Positions 1 through 5,240 of a stretch of 7,351 nt of DNA are shown here, piece by piece. Origin of the DNA: Solirubrobacterales bacterium 70-9. Its GTDB lineage: Bacteria; Actinomycetota; Thermoleophilia; Solirubrobacterales; 70-9. The notes below the pieces were generated by a model, which was given only the letters and a program-made list of their open reading frames with translations, made no database searches and was not told the origin of the DNA. Each line of letters starts with the position of its first letter. Positions within the stretch are counted from its first letter, which is position 1. A program made the position numbers and the translations under genes. The stretch lies in assembly GCA_001898095.1 (NCBI GenBank), contig MKSH01000119.1, positions 8,524 to 15,874 on the forward strand. The letters run 5' to 3'.

Positions 1-1002
1 ATCGCCCAGGTGCTGCGCGCCGACGAGCCGATGATCTTCCACGACCTCGGCCGCCCCGAGGTGTTCAAGACCTTCGCCCTGACCGACGAGCACGAGGAAT
101 TCGTCGACGTCACCGGGTACGAATCGGCGGCGGTGGTGGCGCTGATCGCGCGCGGCCGGCAGATCGGCACGCTCTCCTTCCTCCACGCGCACGCGAACGT
201 CAGCTACGAGCCCGAGGACCTCGAGTTCCTCGCCGAGCTCGGCGACCGGGCGGCGCTCGCCCTCGACAACGCCCGCCTCTACCAGGAGCGCGACGCGATC
301 GCCCGTAATCTGCAGCGCGGGCTGCGGCCGCCGCGGCCGGCGCGGGTGGAGGGGCTCGAGTCCTCGGTGATCTTCGAGGCGACCGGGCGCGGGATCGAGA
401 TCGGCGGCGACCTCTACGACGTGCTGCCGACCGAGGATGGCTGCTGGGTGCTGATCGGCGACGTCGCCGGCAAGGGCTCGGAGGCGGCCGGAGTGTCGGT
501 GGCGGTGCGCCACGCGGTGCGCGGGCTGACCCGCGAGGTCGACGAGCCGGAGGAGGTGCTGGCGCGGGTGAACGAGCTGCTGCTCGAGGGCACCGGGCTG
601 AACGACTTCGCCACCGCGGTGCTGGTGCGGCTGCGCCGGCGCGAGGGCGGCTGGACGCTGGCGGCGGCGAGCGCCGGCCACCCGCCGCCGGTCCACGTGC
701 GCAAGGGGGGCGCCCGCCTGCTCGGCGGCGGCACCGTGCTGGGCGCCCTCCAGGACGCCAAGGTGCAGCGCCACGACGCCCCCTTCGCCGTGGGCGACAC
801 GCTCCTCTTCTGCACCGACGGCTGGCTCGAGGCGGGCCCGCCCTCCGAGCACCGCGACCCGATCGAGCTGGCGCGGCTGGCCGAATACCTGGCGCCGCTG
901 GCGCTGGAGGAGATGATCGCGCGGCTGCGCGGCGACGCGATCTCCCGCACCCACGGCGAACTACGCGACGACATCGTGCTGCTGGCGCTGCGGCGCGTCT
1001 AG
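1..1002 (+). CDS. GAF-SpoIIE (PP2C-type) serine phosphatase, 5' partial
   Basis: The frame is open from base 1, so the gene starts upstream of the window; the GTG at base 10 is only the first visible start-like codon. Numbering from that GTG, residues 1-90 are the last part of a GAF sensor domain. A linker follows (LQRGLRPPRP at 101-110), as is typical between GAF and phosphatase domains. Residues 118-330 are a SpoIIE/PP2C domain: GGDLYD (132-137), GDVAGKG (150-156), FATA (200-203), AGHPPP (222-227), CTDG (268-271) and RDDIVLLALR (319-328). The metal-binding aspartates D134, D151, D270 and D321 are all present, so the enzyme should be active. Family members dephosphorylate an anti-sigma-factor antagonist (STAS protein) in partner switching. 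No STAS gene is visible here. The convergent RsbW-type gene 30 bp away supports a stress-signalling role, but the actual substrate is inferred. Confidence 0.93.
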   Translation: MAQVLRADEPMIFHDLGRPEVFKTFALTDEHEEFVDVTGYESAAVVALIARGRQIGTLSFLHAHANVSYEPEDLEFLAELGDRAALALDNARLYQERDAIARNLQRGLRPPRPARVEGLESSVIFEATGRGIEIGGDLYDVLPTEDGCWVLIGDVAGKGSEAAGVSVAVRHAVRGLTREVDEPEEVLARVNELLLEGTGLNDFATAVLVRLRRREGGWTLAAASAGHPPPVHVRKGGARLLGGGTVLGALQDAKVQRHDAPFAVGDTLLFCTDGWLEAGPPSEHRDPIELARLAEYLAPLALEEMIARLRGDAISRTHGELRDDIVLLALRRV

Positions 1003-1014
1003 GCCCTGCCCCTT

Positions 1015-1042
1015 GGCCGGCGGCGCGGTTCCCTAGCCGGCC
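1015..1042. terminator. Hairpin at the convergent junction
   Basis: GGCCGGC (1015-1021) pairs perfectly with GCCGGCC (1036-1042) around a 14-base loop. It lies between the stop of the phosphatase and the stop of the convergent RsbW-type gene (TAG at 1033-1035 on the minus strand), and overlaps the latter. There is no T tract on either side, so intrinsic termination is uncertain. It may act as a bidirectional roadblock. Confidence 0.35.
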
Positions 1043-1467
1043 TCGGTCCCCATCCGCAGTCGGATCCGGGTCCCGGTCCGGGTGCTGTCGATCGAGACCT
1101 CGTCGCAGAGCTGGTTGGCGATGTAGAGGCCGCGGCCGCTTTCCGCCCTCGGGTCAGGGCGGCGCCTGCCGACGAGCGGGTCGACGATCGTGCCCGCGTC
1201 GGCGACCTCGACGAAGACCGACCGGCCGTCATCCCAGACCGTCGCCAAGCCGCGGCCACCGCCGTGGAGGATGCTGTTGGCCGCCAGCTCGGAGGCGGCG
1301 GCGGCGAGGTCGGAGACGCGGCCGGGCGACAGGCCGCCCGCCGCGGCCCCGGCGGCGACCAGGGAGCGGATGTCGTGAAGGTCGTCGAGACCGAACTCGA
1401 GACGCCCCGCTCGCAGGGGGGCGAGGGGCAATTCGGCCCTCAGCCCATCTCCATGGATCGTCTGCAT
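1033..1467 (-). CDS. RsbW-type anti-sigma factor / serine kinase (HATPase)
   Basis: This 144-residue protein is a single histidine-kinase-like ATPase domain of the RsbW/SpoIIAB group. The N box is ELAANSILHG (60-69, with E60 and N64). The G1 motif is D90-A-G92. The glycine-rich ATP lid is ESGRGLYIANQLCDEV (109-124), and TGTRIRLRM (131-139) forms the last strand. The length is normal for the family, and there is no membrane segment or phosphoacceptor histidine domain, so it is not a classical sensor kinase. Members bind a sigma factor and phosphorylate its STAS antagonist. The gene follows soxR on the same strand after a 51-bp gap and converges on a SpoIIE phosphatase, the usual opposing enzyme in partner switching. 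Its sigma factor is not in the window. The ATG at 1467 was chosen because it gives the expected short N-terminus; the Shine-Dalgarno sequence is weak. Confidence 0.88.
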   Translation of the reverse strand: MQTIHGDGLRAELPLAPLRAGRLEFGLDDLHDIRSLVAAGAAAGGLSPGRVSDLAAAASELAANSILHGGGRGLATVWDDGRSVFVEVADAGTIVDPLVGRRRPDPRAESGRGLYIANQLCDEVSIDSTRTGTRIRLRMGTEAG

Positions 1468-1476
1468 GTTGCGGAG

Positions 1477-1502
1477 CTACCCGCCCGACCGCCCGACACA
1501 AC
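1477..1502 (-). promoter_or_regulatory. Possible sigma-B/F-type promoter before the RsbW-type gene
   Basis: Read on the minus strand, GTTGTGT is followed after 13 bases by GGGTAG, which ends 9 bases before the ATG. Actinomycete sigma-B/F promoters are roughly GTTT or GNNT, about 13-16 bases, then GGGTAT or GGGTAC. The last base differs, and the site sits so close to the ATG that the message would be almost leaderless. GGGTAG could equally be a weak ribosome-binding site. Autoregulation of an anti-sigma factor by its own sigma factor is common, which is the reason to mention it. Confidence 0.22.
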
Positions 1503-1518
1503 ATCTGTATTTAGATTG

Positions 1519-1986
1519 TCATTCCTTCGTTTCGGCGACGGGGCGGTCACCGAGCCAGTAGCGCGGGCCGGCGCCGAGGCGGGCGGCGCGGTCGTCGGGG
1601 TTCGAGAGCTTGCAGCGGTCGAGGGAGAGGCAACCGCACCCGATGCACTCGGTGAGGCCCGCCTTGAGGCGTTCGAGCTCGGCGATCCGTTCGTCGACGC
1701 GGCCACTCCAGGTGTTCGAGAGGCGGGCCCAGTCGGCGCGGGTGGGGACGCCTTGGGGAGGGAGCTTGGCGAGCTCGGCGGCGATCTCGTCGAGGCTGAG
1801 GCCGACCCGCTGGGCGAAGACGATGAAGGCGATCCGGCGCAGGACCGGGCGCGGGTAGCGGCGATGGTTGCCGGAGCCCTCGCGCTCGGCCGCCGAGATC
1901 AGGCCGCGCTCTTCGTAGTAGCGGAGCGCCGAGGCGGCGACGCCGGAGCGACGGGCCGTCTCCGAGATCGTCAGGAGCTTGGCCAT
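1519..1986 (-). CDS. soxR: Redox-sensing MerR-family regulator SoxR
   Basis: This 155-residue protein matches SoxR along its length. The N-terminal MerR winged helix starts with LTISETARRSGVAASALRYY (5-24) and continues with RRY at 42-44. A dimerisation helix spans about 84-112. The C-terminal cluster motif CIGCGCLSLDRC puts cysteines at 114, 117, 119 and 125, the same spacing as the [2Fe-2S] ligands of E. coli SoxR (119, 122, 124, 130). The following NPDD also matches. SoxR is a cytosolic activator switched on when redox-cycling compounds oxidise its cluster; in actinomycetes it usually controls oxidoreductases and exporters rather than SoxS. The ATG at 1986 was chosen by homology; the frame stays open far upstream only because of high GC. 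There is no clear Shine-Dalgarno sequence, so the transcript may have a very short leader. The gene is divergent from a luciferase-domain gene across a SoxR box. Confidence 0.95.
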   Translation of the reverse strand: MAKLLTISETARRSGVAASALRYYEERGLISAAEREGSGNHRRYPRPVLRRIAFIVFAQRVGLSLDEIAAELAKLPPQGVPTRADWARLSNTWSGRVDERIAELERLKAGLTECIGCGCLSLDRCKLSNPDDRAARLGAGPRYWLGDRPVAETKE

Positions 1987-1990
1987 GGAC

Positions 1991-2021
1991 TTGACTTCAA
2001 GCTTACTTGAACTTGTACCGT
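1991..2021 (+). promoter_or_regulatory. MerR-type promoter (19-bp spacer) for the luciferase-domain gene
   Basis: TTGACT (1991-1996) matches a -35 box and TACCGT (2016-2021) fits the actinomycete -10 pattern TAnnnT. They are separated by exactly 19 bp, the over-long spacer that MerR-family activators correct by distorting DNA. The SoxR box lies within this spacer. Transcription would start near 2028, leaving a short leader before the gene at 2053. Confidence 0.72.
1996..2011. promoter_or_regulatory. SoxR box (operator)
   Basis: The inverted repeat TTCAAG-CTTA-CTTGAA is perfect over 6+6 bp with a 4-bp centre. The known SoxR operator is CCTCAAG-nnnn-CTTGAGG, so centre length and the TCAAG/CTTGA core are the same; only the outer bases differ. 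It lies next to soxR and inside the 19-bp spacer of the divergent promoter. It also overlaps a possible soxR -10 box (TAAGCT on the minus strand, 2000-2005). Confidence 0.85.
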
Positions 2022-2031
2022 CGCCTGACAA
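2000..2031 (-). promoter_or_regulatory. soxR: Possible soxR promoter
   Basis: On the minus strand TTGTCA (2026-2031) is followed after 20 bp by TAAGCT (2000-2005). Transcription would begin about 6-8 bases before the soxR ATG, giving a nearly leaderless message. The SoxR box covers the -10, which would allow autoregulation. The 20-bp spacer is long, so this is tentative. Confidence 0.4.
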
Positions 2032-2052
2032 CCGACTTTGGGGGCGATGACG

Positions 2053-2388
2053 ATGAGCACGACGACGCAGAGGGCGAGCGAGCGGATCACGGCCGAGGTG
2101 ACCAGCTGGGACGGGATCGAGGCGGGGCCGGGGAAGCGGGGTGAGTTCGGCTTCCGGCTCGGGCGGCGCGAGATCGGCCACCTGCACGGCGACCACGCCG
2201 CCCACTTCTTCTTCGGCCGCGAGCGCTGGGAGGAGCTGGCGGCGCAGGGCCGGATCGTCGAGCACCCGGTCTTCCCCGGCCGCCACGGCCCGGCGGCCCG
2301 GCGGATCGAGGACGAGGCCGACGTCGAAGACGTGATCGCGCTGATGCGGATCAACTACGAGGACACGAAAGCGCGGGGGGCGCGCTGA
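2053..2388 (+). CDS. Small luciferase-domain (DUF5519-like) protein, likely SoxR target
   Basis: This 111-residue soluble protein resembles the short 'luciferase domain' proteins common in actinomycetes and sometimes annotated DUF5519. From memory of that family, the recognisable parts are FGFRLGRREIGHLHGD (32-47), an aromatic HFFF stretch (51-54), and a C-terminal helix with VEDVIALMRINYE (91-103). No signal peptide or membrane segment is visible. Its biochemical function is unknown; the name comes from a resemblance to part of a eukaryotic luciferase and does not imply light production. The ATG at 2053 is preferred because GGGGG (2040-2044) lies 8 bases upstream; an in-frame ATG at 2047 is possible but too close to that site. 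The gene is divergent from soxR and sits behind the SoxR-box promoter, so induction by redox-active compounds is a direct inference from the operator. Confidence 0.85.
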   Translation: MSTTTQRASERITAEVTSWDGIEAGPGKRGEFGFRLGRREIGHLHGDHAAHFFFGRERWEELAAQGRIVEHPVFPGRHGPAARRIEDEADVEDVIALMRINYEDTKARGAR

Positions 2389-2604
2389 GGGTGGGATCCG
2401 GGGGCGGCGTTCGCGGGCGGGGTGGCCGTCCGAATGCGTCCCGTGGCACGTGAGGGGTTCGTGGGGAAGCTGGAGCGGAGACGGCACGAAGTCCGAGATG
2501 TGACGGAAGGTCGCAGCGAAGTCGGGCTTTCGTGAAGGGTCTTCATAGAACGTGGATCCAAAAGACCCGGTCGTTGACGAAGAAGCCGGGAACGTCACAC
2601 CTTC

Positions 2605-2622
2605 CGGCCCTCTGAAGGGCCG
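2605..2622. terminator. Perfect 7-bp hairpin in the intergenic region
   Basis: CGGCCCT and AGGGCCG pair fully around the tetraloop CTGA. It lies about 217 bases after the luciferase-domain gene and 255 bases beyond the MFS stop. Neither side has a T tract, so terminator activity is only possible, not shown. Confidence 0.3.
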
Positions 2623-2778
2623 TCTTGGGCGTCCTGAAACGCGCTGAGTGAGTTTGACCTCCTATAGGGGCCCCAAAGGGTGGTCACGTGTTCGTAGCGT
2701 CGGAAGAACCCGCGAGGAAGAGTGACGTTCGCGGCAACTCCGTCGCATAAGACGGATACGCGACGATCCCGTCACCTC

Positions 2779-2810
2779 CCCGGCGCACTCTCAGGGCACT
2801 CCCGGCGCAC
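2779..2810. repeat. Short tandem direct repeat CCCGGCGCAC
   Basis: CCCGGCGCAC occurs at 2779-2788 and again at 2801-2810, a 22-bp period or about two helical turns. It lies beyond the 3' end of the MFS gene. Function is unknown, and chance is plausible in DNA of this composition. Confidence 0.4.
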
Positions 2811-2877
2811 CTTCGTCCCTCTTCCGCCTCTCCCCACAGACCCGAGGCGCCAGCTGCACACGGCCCCGTCCCTTCCC

Positions 2878-4155
2878 CTAAATCAGCTCGCTCGCTTCGA
2901 GGGCCTCGTCCGCGAGATCCTTCTTCACCGGGTCGGCGCGGCCGACCTTGGCGGCGTCGTAGGCGGCCAGCTGGGGGAAGGCGACGGCGACGATGCCGAC
3001 CGAGGCGAGGCAGATCAGCCCGCCGGAGACGACCGAGAAGGCGGGCGAGGTGAGCGCCGCGACGGAGCCCGACTCGACGTCGCCGAGGCGCGGCCCGCCC
3101 GCCACCACGAGGCTGAAGACGGAGTTCACGCGGCCGCGCATCCGGTCCGGGGTCAGCACCTGCATCATCGTCGAGCGGCAGACGGCGCTGACCGAGTCGG
3201 CGGCCCCGGCGAGGGCGAAGAGGATCGCCGCGGGCCAGATCGTGTTCACGAACCCGGCGGCGGCGATGAAGATGCCCCAGAGGGCGACGCAGACGAGCAC
3301 GATCCGTCCCAGGTAACGGGCGTGGGTCATCCAGCCGGTGGTCAGCGCGGCGACGGTCGAGCCCGCCGCGACGGCGGCGTAGAGGAGGCCGGTCCCGGCG
3401 GCGCCCGCGTGGTACTCGGTCAGCGCCAGGACCGGGAAGAGGGCGCGCGGCATGCCGAAGGTCATCGCGCTGAGGTCGATCACGAAACCCGCCGTGACCG
3501 CCGGCAGTTTGCGCATGTAGGCGAGGCCGGAGCGGATCGAGCGGAGGACCGGCTCGTGCGCCTCGACCGCGGCCGGCGGCTGGGTGCCCATCATCATCGC
3601 CGCGGCCGCCATGCCGAGGCAGCTGACCGCGTCGACGGTGTAGGGGATGGTGAGGCCGAAGAGCGAGATCAGCACGCCGCCGAAGGCCGGGCCGACCACC
3701 ATCGTCAGCTGGAAGAGCCCGTAGGTGAGCGCCATCGCCGAGGGCAGGCGCTCCTGGCTGACCGTGTTGGGGACGATCGCGGCGCGCACCACGCGCTCGA
3801 CCGCCGAGGCCCCCGCCATCGCCGCGGCGAGGACGAAGAGGATCGAGACCGGTGGCGTCCCGGCGGCGGTCGCGAGCGCCAGGCCGGCGGCGATCGCCAC
3901 CAGGGCGAACTGGCAGCTGACCAGCAGGCGGCGGCGGTCGTAGCGGTCGGCGAGCGCCCCGCCGAAGAGCGAGGCGACGATCAGCGGGATCAGCTCGACC
4001 CCGCCGATCAACCCGGTGAGGAAGGCCGAGCCGGTGATCACGAACACCTGGTAAGGGAGCGCCACCAGGGTGGCCTGGGTACCCAGCCCGGTGATCAGCG
4101 AGCCGGCCTCGAGCAGGCGGAAATCGCGCGACTCGCGCAGGGCGGACGTGTCCAC
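2878..4155 (-). CDS. MFS exporter, EntS-like (MFS_3 type)
   Basis: This 425-residue membrane protein belongs to the major facilitator superfamily. It begins ALRESRDFRLLEAG (5-18), as EntS-type exporters do. MFS motif A follows the second helix as GGALADRYDRRRLL (65-78), and the late loop LTPDRMRGRVNSV (335-347) is typical of the same group. Hydrophobic segments along the chain fit about 12 helices. Such proteins use the proton gradient to export siderophores, drugs or other small molecules; the substrate cannot be read from the sequence. The GTG at 4155 is chosen by alignment with relatives and has GGATAG a few bases upstream; the frame runs open to 4506 but overlaps the divergent gene. A charged tail (residues 403-425) follows the last helix. 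The gene is divergent from an MDR oxidoreductase across 82 bp. Confidence 0.92.
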   Translation of the reverse strand: MDTSALRESRDFRLLEAGSLITGLGTQATLVALPYQVFVITGSAFLTGLIGGVELIPLIVASLFGGALADRYDRRRLLVSCQFALVAIAAGLALATAAGTPPVSILFVLAAAMAGASAVERVVRAAIVPNTVSQERLPSAMALTYGLFQLTMVVGPAFGGVLISLFGLTIPYTVDAVSCLGMAAAAMMMGTQPPAAVEAHEPVLRSIRSGLAYMRKLPAVTAGFVIDLSAMTFGMPRALFPVLALTEYHAGAAGTGLLYAAVAAGSTVAALTTGWMTHARYLGRIVLVCVALWGIFIAAAGFVNTIWPAAILFALAGAADSVSAVCRSTMMQVLTPDRMRGRVNSVFSLVVAGGPRLGDVESGSVAALTSPAFSVVSGGLICLASVGIVAVAFPQLAAYDAAKVGRADPVKKDLADEALEASELI

Positions 4156-4183
4156 CGCTATCCGGGAAAACCACGACAAGGGA

Positions 4184-4199
4184 AGCGAACGTAGCGAAC
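4184..4199. promoter_or_regulatory. Tandem AGCGAAC repeat in divergent promoter region
   Basis: AGCGAAC occurs at 4184-4190 and 4193-4199, 9 bp apart, in the only gap shared by the MFS and MDR genes. On the minus strand TACGTT (4188-4193), a possible MFS -10 box with TTGGAG 18 bp upstream, lies within it. A regulator binding here could control the exporter. No regulator gene adjoins, so this is inference. Confidence 0.35.
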
Positions 4200-4224
4200 C
4201 GCGCAAGTCGCCTCCAAACCTGCC

Positions 4225-4230
4225 TAAGAT
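4225..4230 (+). promoter_or_regulatory. -10 box for a leaderless MDR transcript
   Basis: TAAGAT fits TAnnnT and ends 7 bases before the GTG at 4238, so transcription would begin at or next to the start codon. No Shine-Dalgarno sequence is present in the intervening bases. No good -35 box is visible. Leaderless messages are common in actinomycetes. Confidence 0.5.
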
Positions 4231-4237
4231 CGGGTCG

Positions 4238-5176
4238 GTGAAGGCAATCGTCCAGCACGAGCTCGGCGGACCGGAGGTCCTGCGGACCTGCGAGATCGAG
4301 CCCCCCGAGCCGATCCCGACCGAGGTCCAGGTCCGCGTCCGCGGCGCCGGCGTGAACCCGGTCGACTTCAAGACCCGGATCGGCCGCGGGATGTCCTCGG
4401 TGATCGGCCCGCCGCCCTTCACGGTGGGCTGGGACGTCTGCGGCGAGGTCACCGCGGTGGGCGGCGGGGTGACCCGCTTCCAGGTCGGCGACGAGGTCTT
4501 CGGCATGCCCTGGTTCCCGCGCGAAGCGGGCGCCTACGCCGAGTTCGTGACCGCGCCCTCGCGCCACTTCGAGCACAAGCCGCACGCCCTCTCGATCGAG
4601 GAGGCGGCGGCGCTGCCGCTGGCCGGGCTGACCGCCTGGCAGGTCGTCGTCGACACGATCCGCGTGCAGGACGGCGACGACGTCCTGATCCACGGCGCCG
4701 CCGGCGGGGTCGGCCACCTCGCCGTGCAGATCGCCGCCGCCCGGGGCGCCAACGTGATCGCCACGGCACGGGCCGAGCAGGCCGACTTCCTCGCCGGGCT
4801 GGGCGCCTCGCGGACGCTGGACTATCGCGACGACGACTTCGAGGCCCACGTCGCCGAACTCGACTCGGTCATCGACCTCACCGGGGAATACGGGGAGCGC
4901 TCGCTCGCCGTGATGCGGCCGGGCGCGACACTGGTCTCGGTGCCGAGCGGGGCCAAGCCGGAGCTGCTCGCGCTCGCCAAGGCCCAGCACAAGCGGGCGA
5001 CCGGGATCCTGGTCGAGCCCGACCCGGTCGGCCTCGCCGGCCTCTGCGATCTGATCGAGCGGGGCAAGCTCGGGGTCGAGCTCGACGAGGTCTTCGACCT
5101 GGAGCAGGCGGCCGACGCCCACCGCCACGCCGAAGACAGCCACGGGGCGGGCAAGATCGTCCTGCGGGTGCCGTGA
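4238..5176 (+). CDS. Zinc-independent MDR oxidoreductase, NADPH:quinone reductase-like
   Basis: This 312-residue cytosolic enzyme is a medium-chain dehydrogenase/reductase. The GroES-like half is at 1-120, with GAGVNPVDFKTRIG (37-49) and GWDVCGEV (64-71). The ALPLAGLTAWQ helix (125-135) leads into the Rossmann half, with nucleotide-binding loop GAAGGVGHLAVQ (153-164). The C-terminal SHGAGKIVLRVP (301-312) is the usual family ending. The catalytic and structural zinc ligands of alcohol dehydrogenases are absent, placing it with quinone oxidoreductase or enoyl-reductase-like members that pass hydride from NADPH to quinones or enones. The exact substrate is unknown. The GTG at 4238 was chosen because it begins the conserved VKAIVQHELGGPEVL and sits just after a -10 box; the frame is open upstream to 4070. 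The SDR gene follows 64 bp later on the same strand, so the two may share a transcript. Confidence 0.93.
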   Translation: MKAIVQHELGGPEVLRTCEIEPPEPIPTEVQVRVRGAGVNPVDFKTRIGRGMSSVIGPPPFTVGWDVCGEVTAVGGGVTRFQVGDEVFGMPWFPREAGAYAEFVTAPSRHFEHKPHALSIEEAAALPLAGLTAWQVVVDTIRVQDGDDVLIHGAAGGVGHLAVQIAAARGANVIATARAEQADFLAGLGASRTLDYRDDDFEAHVAELDSVIDLTGEYGERSLAVMRPGATLVSVPSGAKPELLALAKAQHKRATGILVEPDPVGLAGLCDLIERGKLGVELDEVFDLEQAADAHRHAEDSHGAGKIVLRVP

Positions 5177-5207
5177 GCGCGGAGCGACCAAGCGTCCATC
5201 TCTGGCT

Positions 5208-5226
5208 CTTCGCGCCGGGAGCGAAG
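5208..5226 (+). other. Hairpin between MDR and SDR genes
   Basis: CTTCGC (5208-5213) pairs with GCGAAG (5221-5226) around a 7-base loop, ending 4 bases before the GAGGA ribosome-binding site of the SDR gene. There is no T tract. It could be an mRNA-stability or weak termination element. Confidence 0.3.
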
Positions 5227-5240
5227 CGCGAGGATTTGTG

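Larger units (their letters stand above)
2389..2877. other. Intergenic region between convergent genes, no credible gene
   Basis: This stretch separates the 3' ends of the luciferase-domain gene and the MFS gene, where a much shorter gap would be expected. A hand count gives about 60% G+C for 2461-2760, against roughly 80% in a sampled 60-bp stretch of the MDR gene (4681-4740). Open frames on both strands lack G/C-ending codon bias and resemble no family I know. Visible structures are a perfect hairpin (2605-2622), the overlapping palindromes CCTATAGG and GGGGCCCC (2661-2674), a weak hairpin CCGTC/GACGG (2740-2755) and a direct repeat (2779-2810). No tRNA fold or transposase fragment was recognised. 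It may be a gene remnant, a dispersed repeat or an insertion scar. Confidence 0.6.

Noticed and set aside
1264..2010. 248-residue open frame on the plus strand
   Set aside because: It is antisense to both soxR and the RsbW-type gene, each of which has diagnostic motifs.
2053..2388. A true light-producing luciferase
   Set aside because: The protein is only 111 residues and matches the short domain family of unknown function; the name does not imply bioluminescence.
2355..2561. 68-residue minus-strand frame in the intergenic region
   Set aside because: It is Ser/Arg/Pro-rich, without codon bias or a ribosome-binding site, and partly overlaps the luciferase-domain gene.
1987..2598. Upstream extension of the soxR frame to 2598
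   Set aside because: The extension would overlap the luciferase-domain gene and the SoxR box, and has no homology; SoxR proteins are about 150 residues, as given by the ATG at 1986.
2389..2877. Insertion sequence or CRISPR array in the intergenic region
   Set aside because: No terminal inverted repeats, target-site duplication, transposase fragment or regularly spaced repeats are visible.
2722..4194. 490-residue open frame on the plus strand
   Set aside because: It is antisense to the MFS gene and rich in Asp, Arg, Gly and His, with no recognisable motif. The MFS frame has clear family motifs and helices.
4156..4506. Upstream extension of the MFS frame to 4506
   Set aside because: It overlaps the start of the divergent MDR gene, and the added 117 residues are not hydrophobic or conserved.
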